A DNA stretch of 64,000 nt from Opitutus sp. GAS368. GTDB lineage: Bacteria; Verrucomicrobiota; Verrucomicrobiia; Opitutales; UBA953. Where the stretch lies: assembly GCA_945866215.1 (NCBI GenBank), contig CAMBGQ010000005.1:1-64000 (forward strand), written 5' to 3'. Numbering within the stretch: position 1 is the stretch's first letter; every line of letters starts with the position of its first letter. A model generated the notes under the pieces. That model was not told the DNA's origin and searched no databases. It worked only from the letters and a program-made list of their open reading frames with translations. This document shows, in pieces, positions 38,601 through 47,134 of this stretch. A program made the position numbers and the translations under genes.

Positions 38601-39833
38601 TTAGCTCGGCTCGCGGAGGGTCAGGCGGAATTTCCCTGAATCTTCGGGGGCAATCAGCGCGTCGACCGAGGCCGTGACCACGGCGCCAAGCAGGTCGCCG
38701 AGTCGCTGGATTAGCGCGATCCGAGTCGAGGCCAAGGAGTCGCTGGCGGCCGCGGCCAGGAGGGAGAGATGGGCCGAGCCATCGGGCTTCTGTCGGAGCT
38801 GGTAATGCGCGAGGTCGCCGGTCGCGGCGAAGGCTTGGTCGACCTGGCGGGTGGTGACGAGGCGACCCGCGACGTCGCGGAGAGCGTCACGTTTGCGTCC
38901 ATGGACGTGATAGCCTCCCGCGGTGGGCTCGACGTAATCGCCGATCTCATAGCGCAGCAGCGGCAAGTATGGGTTGGTGAGGGTGGTGACCAGAAGCTCG
39001 CCGATCTCGTCGGCGCCGCTGGCCTCGACGATCGCTGTCTCCGGGCTGGGGAGCATCACGCCATCGTGCTCGACGAGCAGGTGTCCGGTCTCGCTCGAAC
39101 CGTAGAGGTTGATGACTGGCACGCCGAAGACGCGCTCCATGATCGCACGATGGACGACGCTGGTATATTCGTAACTTGTCAGGATGAAACGCAGGGAGGG
39201 GAACCGGATCCGGTGGCGTTCGCAGTGCAAGGCGAACCAGGCCCCATGCACCGGGTCGACGTCGAGGAAGGCCGGTGCCCAGTCGGTGACTTCTTGGACC
39301 ATGCCAGCGAGCTTATCCTCGCCAAGCGTGAACGGGATGCGGGATTGGTTGACGAAAAGGCAATCGCCGAGGGTGCGTTGCTCGAGGCTGAGCCAACGAT
39401 GATAGCAACTGACACCGCTGCAGCCGGGGGTCGTGAGCACGGCGCGCCGCAGGCTGGTCCGACCGCCGAAGAGGTCGGCGAGGAACGGGTTGCGCACTAA
39501 GGCGCGGCGTTCCTGTTCGTACCACCAGGTCTTGCCGAAGACCACGCGCACGCTGGCTCCCGAAGTGCCGGAGGTACTCTCTTCCTCGATCAGCCCACGC
39601 TCGAGCAAAGTCGGGAGCGCCATCCCGACCGGGAGAAAGCCCTCCGGCGAATGCTCGCGCAGCTGGCTTTTGGAGATCCGCGGCAAGTCGGAGAGTTGGG
39701 GTGAAGGCAAAGCAAACGCGGCCTGCCATTCGGGTGCGTCGTAGAAAGCCGCTCCCTTGGTCTGTTCGATGAGGCTCCGCCAGTTCACCGAGCCGTCCGG
39801 AGAGAGGGCGGAAGTCAGGGAAGTTGACGGCAT
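38601..39833 (-). CDS. Phenylacetate-CoA ligase/PaaK-like adenylate-forming enzyme
   Basis: EESTSGTSGASVRVVFGKTWWYEQ, NLYGSSETGHLLVEHDG, YEIGDYVEP. True start placed at 39833, not the ORF-track start 41420. Confidence 0.82.
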   Translation of the reverse strand: MPSTSLTSALSPDGSVNWRSLIEQTKGAAFYDAPEWQAAFALPSPQLSDLPRISKSQLREHSPEGFLPVGMALPTLLERGLIEEESTSGTSGASVRVVFGKTWWYEQERRALVRNPFLADLFGGRTSLRRAVLTTPGCSGVSCYHRWLSLEQRTLGDCLFVNQSRIPFTLGEDKLAGMVQEVTDWAPAFLDVDPVHGAWFALHCERHRIRFPSLRFILTSYEYTSVVHRAIMERVFGVPVINLYGSSETGHLLVEHDGVMLPSPETAIVEASGADEIGELLVTTLTNPYLPLLRYEIGDYVEPTAGGYHVHGRKRDALRDVAGRLVTTRQVDQAFAATGDLAHYQLRQKPDGSAHLSLLAAAASDSLASTRIALIQRLGDLLGAVVTASVDALIAPEDSGKFRLTLREPS

Positions 39834-39876
39834 TATCCGAGGGAGGCGGGTTTCCCCGAGATTGCAAAATCTCCCG

Positions 39877-39912
39877 GCCATAAAACGGCGGATTAATGCC
39901 ATAAAACGGCGG
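39877..39912. promoter_or_regulatory. Perfect 15-bp direct repeat in divergent promoter region
   Basis: GCCATAAAACGGCGG at 39877-39891 and 39898-39912, 21-bp period. Confidence 0.6.
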
Positions 39913-39974
39913 CTTCGAACTGTGGGCGGAACTATCTGGATTGAACGAGGTCTTTTCTCTGCATAACACCCCTT

Positions 39975-41255
39975 ATGCGATACCCCCGTCGTTCTTTCCT
40001 GCGTAAGGCCGCGATCGCCGCCCTCGGCTTCACGATCATCCCGCGCCATGTCCTCGGCCGCGGCTTCGTCCCGCCCAGCGAAACCCTGAACCATGTGATT
40101 GTCGGGTGCGGCGGCATCTCCGCGATGCACATCGAACCGCGCATGACGGGCAAGAACCGGATTATCGGCCTCTGCGACGTTGATGCCCAGCGCATGCAGG
40201 CCAAGTTGGAACGGATCAAGACGGCCGGCGGCGGTACGCCGATGCTGGCCGGAGATTTCCGCGAGGTCATCGCGCTCCCTGATGCCGACGTCGTGCACGT
40301 CTGCACGCCGCCTCACTGGCATGGCGTCATCGCGGCAATGGCCGCCCGCCGTGGCAAGGCGGTCTGGTGCGAGAAGCCGCTGACTCGTACGATCGGCGAG
40401 GGCATCGCCCTGAGCCGCGTCGTGCAGCAGACCGGCGTACCTTTCCGCGTGAACACCTGGTTCCGCCTCAATCGCACCAACTACTACGGCGTGGGCCCGG
40501 CCCGCGAAATCAAGCGGGTCGTCGCGAGCGGCGTCTTGGGCGGTCCGCTGACCGTGCGCCTCGCGCCCGTCGGGGGCATCCAGTGGAAGGTCAATCTTTG
40601 GACCGGTAAGCCGGACCTCAAGCCTGAGCCCGTCCCCGCTCACCTCAACTGGGACATGTATTGCGGCCCGTCGCCGTTGATTCCTTATCACCCGCACCGC
40701 TGCCACGGTTCCTTCCGTGGCTACTGGAACTTCGACCAAGGCGGCCTCGGCGACATGGGCCAGCACTTCCTGGACCCGGTGCAATATTTCCTCGGCAAGG
40801 ACAACGAATCCCCCGTTACCGTCGAATGCGATGCGCCCCCGCAGGACGCCATGGCTTGCGGCGTCTGGAAGACCGTCACGATGACCTACAAGGACGGCAC
40901 GCGCATCATCCTGGAATCCGAACTCGCCGAGCGTAACCCCGAGAGTCCTTTCCTCGAAGGCCCGAACGGCAAGCTGTTCGCGGGTATGCGCTGCAACCGT
41001 CCCGAACTGTTGGCCAAAGCCGCCGAATACCCGCTCCCGGAATATCAGGAAGACGATTTCGATCTCTGTGCTCGGGAGAAGCGGCCATTCGGCTACGGCG
41101 TGAGCGAGGCTTTCCGCAGCTCGACGCTCGTGAACCTCGCCGCCCTGAGTGTCCGCCTCGGACGCCAACTCACGTTTAAGTCCGACACTTTCGTCGGCGA
41201 CGACCAAGCCAACCAGCTCGCATCCCCGGCCCTGCGCGGCAACTGGGCTCTCTGA
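39975..41255 (+). CDS. Gfo/Idh/MocA family oxidoreductase with N-terminal signal
   Basis: YPRRSFLRKAAIAALGFTIIP signal; HVIVGCGGISAMH, VHVCTPPHWH, WCEKPLTRT. Confidence 0.9.
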   Translation: MRYPRRSFLRKAAIAALGFTIIPRHVLGRGFVPPSETLNHVIVGCGGISAMHIEPRMTGKNRIIGLCDVDAQRMQAKLERIKTAGGGTPMLAGDFREVIALPDADVVHVCTPPHWHGVIAAMAARRGKAVWCEKPLTRTIGEGIALSRVVQQTGVPFRVNTWFRLNRTNYYGVGPAREIKRVVASGVLGGPLTVRLAPVGGIQWKVNLWTGKPDLKPEPVPAHLNWDMYCGPSPLIPYHPHRCHGSFRGYWNFDQGGLGDMGQHFLDPVQYFLGKDNESPVTVECDAPPQDAMACGVWKTVTMTYKDGTRIILESELAERNPESPFLEGPNGKLFAGMRCNRPELLAKAAEYPLPEYQEDDFDLCAREKRPFGYGVSEAFRSSTLVNLAALSVRLGRQLTFKSDTFVGDDQANQLASPALRGNWAL

Positions 41256-41282
41256 GCGAACTTCGCCGAATCCGCCCCGACC

Positions 41283-42170
41283 ATGAAATCCTTCCCGCTT
41301 TTCTTCGCCTGCCTCGCCGGTCTCGTCGGCATGGCCGCCGAAGCCCCGTCCGCCGCCACCTTCGCCGAACTTGCTGTCGCCGAGAAGCGCCTCGCCGCCC
41401 AGCAGGCGATCTTCGACCATGCGCGGACCTTCGTGAAAGCCTCGCCGGAGGCCAAGAGTTGGTTTGCGCGCGTCCGCGATGCGGCGAAGGCCGCTGCGGA
41501 TCCGGAAGTCCAGGCGGCCCTGCAGCAGATCCTGCTGCTGGATCCCAATCGCAAGCCCCTCCTGCCGCTTAATCCGAAGCTACCGAACACCTACGACGAC
41601 CCGGAAGGCACGACACCGGAGACCAAGCTCGCGCACCTCGAGCGCGTGCTCGATCAACGCCGTTCCGGAAAGGAATATCCGTTGACGACCGAAGAACTTG
41701 TCGCCCTCACGAGCCACGCGGACTTTGCGACCGCCCAGCGCGCGAACCGCCTGCTTCGTCGAGTCAAAGCCTCCGTCGCTGCGCCTCTGCTCTGGGATCG
41801 TCTGGCGAAATTGACGCAACGTTCGCAGGTGCAGGAGGTCGAGGATGAGATCCTCCGACTGCCGGTCGGCTTGGCGACGAAGTATTTGCCGACGATGCCG
41901 GCGGGCGAAGCGCTCGCCTCCAAGGCCGCGTGGGCCCGCCTCGTCGCCGTCCGTGCCAGCCGGTCTGGCAAGACGGGCGTCGCCCTCCGGGAAACCCTGC
42001 TGCCCATGCTCAAGGGACCGGCCAACGAGCTGACCGAAGCTGCTTGGGCTGCCGTGCCCCGGTTCTTCGATGAAGCGGACCGCGCCGCCCTGACCGAGGT
42101 CGCGCAAGGTCTTTCCGAACGCTTGGCGCCGAAGGCCAAGGCCGCGCTCGACGCCTTACCTGCCAAGTAA
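41283..42170 (+). CDS. Secreted protein of unknown function
   Basis: Signal peptide MKSFPLFFACLAGLVGMAAEA; Ala-rich helical protein. Confidence 0.65.
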   Translation: MKSFPLFFACLAGLVGMAAEAPSAATFAELAVAEKRLAAQQAIFDHARTFVKASPEAKSWFARVRDAAKAAADPEVQAALQQILLLDPNRKPLLPLNPKLPNTYDDPEGTTPETKLAHLERVLDQRRSGKEYPLTTEELVALTSHADFATAQRANRLLRRVKASVAAPLLWDRLAKLTQRSQVQEVEDEILRLPVGLATKYLPTMPAGEALASKAAWARLVAVRASRSGKTGVALRETLLPMLKGPANELTEAAWAAVPRFFDEADRAALTEVAQGLSERLAPKAKAALDALPAK

Positions 42171-42223
42171 GCGCCGATTGCTTGTCGCTTGCCGAGAGGC
42201 GGGCAAGGGCTTGCTATGGTCGC

Positions 42224-42793
42224 ATGTCGCCCGCGGCCAACAAAGAGAACTCCCCGAACCTGCTTCTGGCTGGTTTCATGGGCACGGGTAAATCCGCGCT
42301 GGGGCGGAATCTGGCCATGCGTTGGCGCCGGCGTTTTTACGATACCGATGAACTGGTCGAGAAACTGGCGGGTACCTCGGTCGCGGACATCTTCGCTGAA
42401 CATGGCGAGGAGCACTTCCGTGCGCTCGAGCGCCAAGTCGTGGAGAGCCTGCTGCCGGAGCATGGCGCCGTCATCGCCTGCGGCGGCGGCCTGGTCGTCC
42501 CGCCGGGCATGGGAGCGCTCGTCCGCTCGAAGGGCATCATCGTCACGCTGTTCGCCTCGGTGGATACCATCTTACGGCGGACCGCCGGTAATTCGCGTCG
42601 TCCGCTGCTCAAGGGTGACGACCCCGAGGCCACGATTCGTGACCTCATGAAGAAACGCGAGCAGGCTTACCTGAAGGCCGGCATCGCCGTCTACACCGAT
42701 GGCCGCTCGTTGCAGCAGCTCTGCGTGATTGTCGAACGCGTCTACGAACGCGAGGTCCGGGCGTTGCTCAAGTCGCGTTCGAAGTCGGAATAG
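42224..42793 (+). CDS. aroK: Shikimate kinase
   Basis: LLAGFMGTGKSALGRNLA, FYDTDELVEKLAGTSVADIFAEHGEEHFRALE, IACGGGLV, NSRRPLL. Confidence 0.92.
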   Translation: MSPAANKENSPNLLLAGFMGTGKSALGRNLAMRWRRRFYDTDELVEKLAGTSVADIFAEHGEEHFRALERQVVESLLPEHGAVIACGGGLVVPPGMGALVRSKGIIVTLFASVDTILRRTAGNSRRPLLKGDDPEATIRDLMKKREQAYLKAGIAVYTDGRSLQQLCVIVERVYEREVRALLKSRSKSE

Positions 42794-43487
42794 GCGCGAA
42801 AGCGTCGCCCGTGGGCGGTTGATCGCGGAACCGCTTCACCGCTTCGAGGAATTCGGTGCGCTCGACCGCGAAGGCGCCGAGGCTGGCGAGGTGCGGTGTC
42901 GGCATTTGGCAGTCGATGAGGACGTAGCCGCAGGCGGCTAACCGGGCGACTATGGTCGCGTAGCCGACTTTCGAGGCGTCGGTCCGGAGTTGGAACATCG
43001 ATTCGCCATGGAAGAGGCGGCCGAGGGCGACGCCGTAGAGGCCGCCGACGAGTTCGCCTCCCCAGCTGACTTCGACGCTATGGGCGATGCCGAGGCGGTG
43101 CAGTTCGCAATAGGCCGTGATCATCTCCTCGGTGATCCAGGTGCCGTGCTGCCCTCGGCGGGGGACTTCGGAGCAGCGACGCATCACCGTCTCGAACTGT
43201 TGGTCGAACGTGATCGACCAGCCCTTCTTGCGCATCGTCTTCTTCAGGCTATCCGTCAGGCGAAAATCCGAGGGCCGCATCACGAAGCGCGGATCTGGGC
43301 AGTACCATTTCACCGGCTCGCCCGCGGAATACCAAGGGAAGATACCGGCCCGATAGGCGACGATTAGGCTGGCGGCATCCAGCTTACCGCCGCGGGCCAA
43401 GGGCGCGCGAGCGGGGGCTTTTGACGGATCGCCTCGAGTCCATTCCTGCATCGCCGATACCTTCGGCGAGGGGGGAATGGCGGGCAA
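42768..43487 (-). CDS. aat: Leucyl/phenylalanyl-tRNA-protein transferase
   Basis: [53 protein letters not shown]-like, [25 protein letters not shown]. Confidence 0.95.
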   Translation of the reverse strand: [239 protein letters not shown]

Positions 43488-43489
43488 GA

Positions 43490-43825
43490 TTAGTCCTTGG
43501 TGATATTGTAGACCGACGGAATCGAGATACCGAGCTCAGCGGCGATCTCGCGGACCGGGGCGCCTTTCTTGCGCATGTTCTGGGCCTTGGAGCGCATGCT
43601 GTCCGAGATCTGGGCGCGGGCGCGGTTCGGGCGAGAGAGGAGCTTGATGAGGCGCTTGGCCAACTCGGGCTTCGACAGACCGGCGACCTCGCGCACGATC
43701 TGGGTTTGTCGTTCGCTGTGCAGGTCTACCCAAGTTTGCACCGCGAGGTCGCGAGCCTTAGCGAGGGCGGCGCGGACGTAGGCGTCTTTGGAGGTGAACA
43801 CTGCGGGATTGAGGTCGATTTTCAT
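43490..43825 (-). CDS. Small protein with C-terminal helix-turn-helix (resolvase/Hin-like HTH)
   Basis: MRKKGAPVREIAAELGISIPSVYNITKD resembles a Hin-type HTH; basic N-terminal region. Confidence 0.65.
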   Translation of the reverse strand: MKIDLNPAVFTSKDAYVRAALAKARDLAVQTWVDLHSERQTQIVREVAGLSKPELAKRLIKLLSRPNRARAQISDSMRSKAQNMRKKGAPVREIAAELGISIPSVYNITKD

Positions 43826-43830
43826 GAAGG

Positions 43831-43947
43831 GTTGAGGGTTCTTGTTTCTAGCTAAAGAGTGAATACACGATAGGTAGGTGTGTATATTCGAGAGACCTCA
43901 ACATTTTATAACAAACCGAGTTGTCAAACTTTAGTAAAAGTTTTTTT
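43831..43947 (+). ncRNA. Candidate structured transcript in AT-rich intergenic island (unverified)
   Basis: Nested complementary arms GTTGAGG/CCTCAAC and GAATACAC/GTGTATATTC, then AAACTTT-AGTA-AAAGTTT-TTTT. Confidence 0.35.
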
Positions 43948-43985
43948 GTCACCCTCCATCATTACTAAGTAACGTCGCTTTCGCC

Positions 43986-44963
43986 CTACTTGCTCCACTC
44001 GAGCATGCGGCGGAGTGGAATCTCGGCGGCGACGCGCACGTTTTCGTCCATCAGGATTTCCGGCGAGCCATCGCGTAGGCAATCACGCACTTTTGCTAGG
44101 GTATTCATCTTCATGAACTTGCAATCGTTGCATGAACAACGGTCGGTCGGTGCGGACACGAAGGTCTTTCCGGGCACTTCTTTGCGCAGGCGGTGGATCA
44201 TCCCTGATTCCGTAGTAATGATGATGGTATCGGCCGTCTGCTGCTTGCTCCAGCCGATCATCATTTCGGTCGAGCAAACCATGTCGGCCATGTCGCGCAC
44301 GGCTTCGGTGCATTCAGGGTGGGCCACAATGGGGGCTCCAGGATGCGCGGCCTTGGTGCGGAGCAGGGCTCCCGGCGTGAACTGTACGTGGGCGTAGCAA
44401 TTGCCCGGCCAGAGTTGCATCGAGCGACCGGTCTTGCCGGAGACCCAGCGGCCGAGGTTCTGGTCGGGGACGAACAGGATGTTCCGATCAGCGGGCACGC
44501 GGCTGACGATTTTCGAGGCATTGCCGCTGGTGACGATGACATCGCTGAGCGCTTTCACTGCCGCGCTACAATTGATGTATGCGACGACGTAAAGCGAAGG
44601 GTCCGCGGCTTTCGCGGCGGCGAGCTTCGAGGCGGGGCAGGAGTCGGCCAGCGAGCAACCTGCCGCCATGTCTGGCAAGAGCACGCGCCGCGTTGGGTTC
44701 ACGATCTTGGCCGTCTCGGCCATGAAATGCACGCCGCAGAAGACGATTGTCGACTGTTTCGCCTCGGCGGCCTTGTAGGCGAGGCCGAGCGAGTCGCCGA
44801 CGAAATCGGCGACGTTCTGGATGTCCTCGCACTGGTAGTTGTGCGCAAGGATGATGGCGTCCTTGGTCTTTTTGAGGGCGAGGACTTCTTTCTGCAGGTC
44901 GGACAGCGGCGTACCGCCCAAGGGCAGGGGAGGGAAGACGGCGGCGGCGGGAAACGGATTCAC
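43986..44963 (-). CDS. nadA: Quinolinate synthase (GTG start)
   Basis: AIILAHNYQCEDIQNVADFVGDSLGLA, FCGVHFMAETAKI, LLPDMAAGCSLADSCP, VAYINCSAAVKALSD, HPEC. Confidence 0.95.
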   Translation of the reverse strand: MNPFPAAAVFPPLPLGGTPLSDLQKEVLALKKTKDAIILAHNYQCEDIQNVADFVGDSLGLAYKAAEAKQSTIVFCGVHFMAETAKIVNPTRRVLLPDMAAGCSLADSCPASKLAAAKAADPSLYVVAYINCSAAVKALSDVIVTSGNASKIVSRVPADRNILFVPDQNLGRWVSGKTGRSMQLWPGNCYAHVQFTPGALLRTKAAHPGAPIVAHPECTEAVRDMADMVCSTEMMIGWSKQQTADTIIITTESGMIHRLRKEVPGKTFVSAPTDRCSCNDCKFMKMNTLAKVRDCLRDGSPEILMDENVRVAAEIPLRRMLEWSK

Positions 44964-45439
44964 GGGCGGGCGGCCCCGCGGCGGGGGCAGCGGTCGTTGA
45001 GGCAGGCGGCGGTGACTTGGAGTTTCTGCGAGATGGGACGCATGCCGTGCTTGGCGGCGACGGCCTTGCCGTACCATTCCATGAACGGGGCGTCGACTTC
45101 GACGATGGTCTCGCAGCTTTCGCAAATCAGCTGGGCGCGGAAGTTGGCGCCACCGGCTTCCGCGAGGTAATATTTCTGGTCGCGGCCGACATCGACTTCG
45201 CGGATCACGCTGCTGCCGATAAGCAGGGGGATGGCGCGGTAGATTGTGGCGCGGGAGACGCTGCGGTCCAAGGAGCGGGCTTTCTTGAGAAGGTCTTCCG
45301 CGGTGTAGTGCCCGGAGACGGTCCGGGCGGCCTCGAAGACCGCCATGCGTTGCCGCGTGGCGCGGAGGCCTTTCTGGGCGATGAACGCTCGGAAGGCTCC
45401 GGATTGCTCCGATGATTCGCTGGCGGTTGGCTTGGGCAT
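44960..45439 (-). CDS. Fur-family transcriptional regulator
   Basis: LRATRQRMAVFEAARTVSGHYTAEDLLKKARSLDRSVSRATIYRAIPLLIGSSVIREVDVG. Confidence 0.9.
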   Translation of the reverse strand: MPKPTASESSEQSGAFRAFIAQKGLRATRQRMAVFEAARTVSGHYTAEDLLKKARSLDRSVSRATIYRAIPLLIGSSVIREVDVGRDQKYYLAEAGGANFRAQLICESCETIVEVDAPFMEWYGKAVAAKHGMRPISQKLQVTAACLNDRCPRRGAARP

Positions 45440-45559
45440 CCTCGAATTGAGACACTTTTGATACTTAAACCGTTCGCGTCAATACGGGACGCGTCATTGA
45501 CACCCCCCGCTTTAACCCCTTCATTTGCCCTCTTTTCCTTCAAGAAAGCCCATCTCCCG

Positions 45560-46630
45560 ATGACTCATAACACGGACGACCTTCGCATCCGCAGCCAGCT
45601 CCCCCTGCTGGCTCCTTCCCGCGTGCTCCAGGAGCTGCCCGTCTCAGAAAAGGCCGCCGAGGTCGTTGCGACAGCCCGCCGAGACGCCGCTAAGGTGATT
45701 TCCGGCCAGGATGACCGCCTGTTGGTCATCGTAGGCCCCTGCTCGGTGCATGACCCCAAGGCCGCCTTGGAGTATGCCGCGCTTCTGCAGGCCGAGGCCC
45801 GGAAGCATGCCGCCGACCTCCTCATCATCATGCGCGTCTATTTCGAGAAGCCGCGCACCACCGTCGGGTGGAAGGGCCTGATCAACGACCCGCAGGTCGA
45901 TGGCTCCTTCCATATTAACGACGGCCTTCGCCTCGCCCGTGGCCTGCTCGCGCAGATCGCCGAGATGGGCCTGCCGGCCGCGACCGAGTTCCTCGACCCC
46001 ATCACGCCCCAATACTTGGCCGACCTCGTCGGCTATGGCGCCATCGGCGCGCGCACGACCGAAAGCCAGATTCACCGCGAGCTCGCTTCAGGCTTATCGA
46101 TGCCCGTCGGTTTCAAGAACGGTACCGATGGCTCGGTCCAGGTCGCCGTCGACGCCTGCCTCTCGGCCCGCGCCTCCCATTGGTTCCCGTCCGTCACCAA
46201 GGAGGGCAGCGTCGCGATCTTCCAGACCGCCGGTAATCCGGATGCGCATGTCATCCTGCGCGGCGGTTCGCGGACTGGTCCGAACTACGGCGCCGAGTTC
46301 GTCACCGACGCCGCCGCCCGCATCCAGAAGGCTGGCCTGAATACCCGCCTCGTTGTCGATTGCTCGCATGGCAACAGCTCCAAGGACCATCGCCGTCAGC
46401 CGCTCGTGGCGGCCGACATCGCTGCCCAGGTGGGCGCCGGCACGCGCGTGATCGCCGGCGTGATGATCGAAAGCCACCTCGTCGAAGGCCGGCAGGATTG
46501 GAAAGGCCAAGAGGCCTCCGCCTACGGGTGCAGCATCACCGACGCCTGTATTTCCTTCCCGGAGACCGTTCCCGTCCTCGCCGGGCTCGCCGCCGCCGTC
46601 CGCGCCCGGCGCGTCCTCACTCCCGCCTGA
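45560..46630 (+). CDS. 3-deoxy-7-phosphoheptulonate synthase (class I, AroFGH type)
   Basis: LVIVGPCSVHDPKAALEYA, MRVYFEKPRTTVGWKGLINDP, GARTTESQIHRELASGLSMPVGFKNGTDG. Confidence 0.95.
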   Translation: MTHNTDDLRIRSQLPLLAPSRVLQELPVSEKAAEVVATARRDAAKVISGQDDRLLVIVGPCSVHDPKAALEYAALLQAEARKHAADLLIIMRVYFEKPRTTVGWKGLINDPQVDGSFHINDGLRLARGLLAQIAEMGLPAATEFLDPITPQYLADLVGYGAIGARTTESQIHRELASGLSMPVGFKNGTDGSVQVAVDACLSARASHWFPSVTKEGSVAIFQTAGNPDAHVILRGGSRTGPNYGAEFVTDAAARIQKAGLNTRLVVDCSHGNSSKDHRRQPLVAADIAAQVGAGTRVIAGVMIESHLVEGRQDWKGQEASAYGCSITDACISFPETVPVLAGLAAAVRARRVLTPA

Positions 46631-46638
46631 TTTCCGCC

Positions 46639-47121
46639 ATGAACTCCGTACTCAAGCTCATCCTCGACGGGGAAGCCCTCGATACCCACCAGATTGGCCA
46701 GATCCTCGGACTCGGCGCCGAAGCCGTCGAGCGAGAGCTCACGGCCCTGCGCAAGCAAGGCGTCCTGCTGGGCATGCGTCCGGTACTCAACCCGAGCTAC
46801 GAGTCCGAACACCGCGTCCGCGCCGTCATCGAGATTAAGATTCGTACGGAGGGCGTCGGCGGCTTCGACGGCATCGCCGAACGCATCTCCAGTTTCGAAC
46901 AGGTAGAGAGCTGCTACTTGATGTCCGGCGGCTACGATCTCCTCGTCGTCGTCGCGGCCGACAACCTTTACAAAGTGGCCGGCTTCGTCCACGAACGCCT
47001 CGCTCGCATCGACGGCGTGCAGGGCACCTCGACGCACTTCTTCCTCCGTGCTTACAAGAAAGACGGTTTCATCGTGACCGCCGAGGGCTCCCGTCGCGAC
47101 CAGCCCTCGGTCAGCCCCTGA
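46639..47121 (+). CDS. Lrp/AsnC-family regulator
   Basis: Winged-HTH ALDTHQIGQILGLGAEAVERELTALRKQGVL plus RAM-like FEQVESCYLMSGGYDLLVVVAAD. Confidence 0.85.
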   Translation: MNSVLKLILDGEALDTHQIGQILGLGAEAVERELTALRKQGVLLGMRPVLNPSYESEHRVRAVIEIKIRTEGVGGFDGIAERISSFEQVESCYLMSGGYDLLVVVAADNLYKVAGFVHERLARIDGVQGTSTHFFLRAYKKDGFIVTAEGSRRDQPSVSP

Positions 47122-47134
47122 GCCCTGCCTGACC

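Noticed and set aside
39834-41420. N-terminal extension of the PaaK-like ORF to 939 aa
   Set aside because: It runs antisense through the Gfo/Idh/MocA gene; homology to adenylating enzymes begins around MPSTSLTSALSPDG at 39833
43903-43927. Possible sigma70-type promoter TTGACA...TATAAA on the - strand in the AT-rich island
   Set aside because: Hexamers are only about 11 nt apart, too close for a standard promoter; not claimed
44964-45455. N-terminal extension of nadA to 489 aa
   Set aside because: Arg/Pro-rich out-of-frame reading of the fur-like gene; NadA homology starts at GTG 44963
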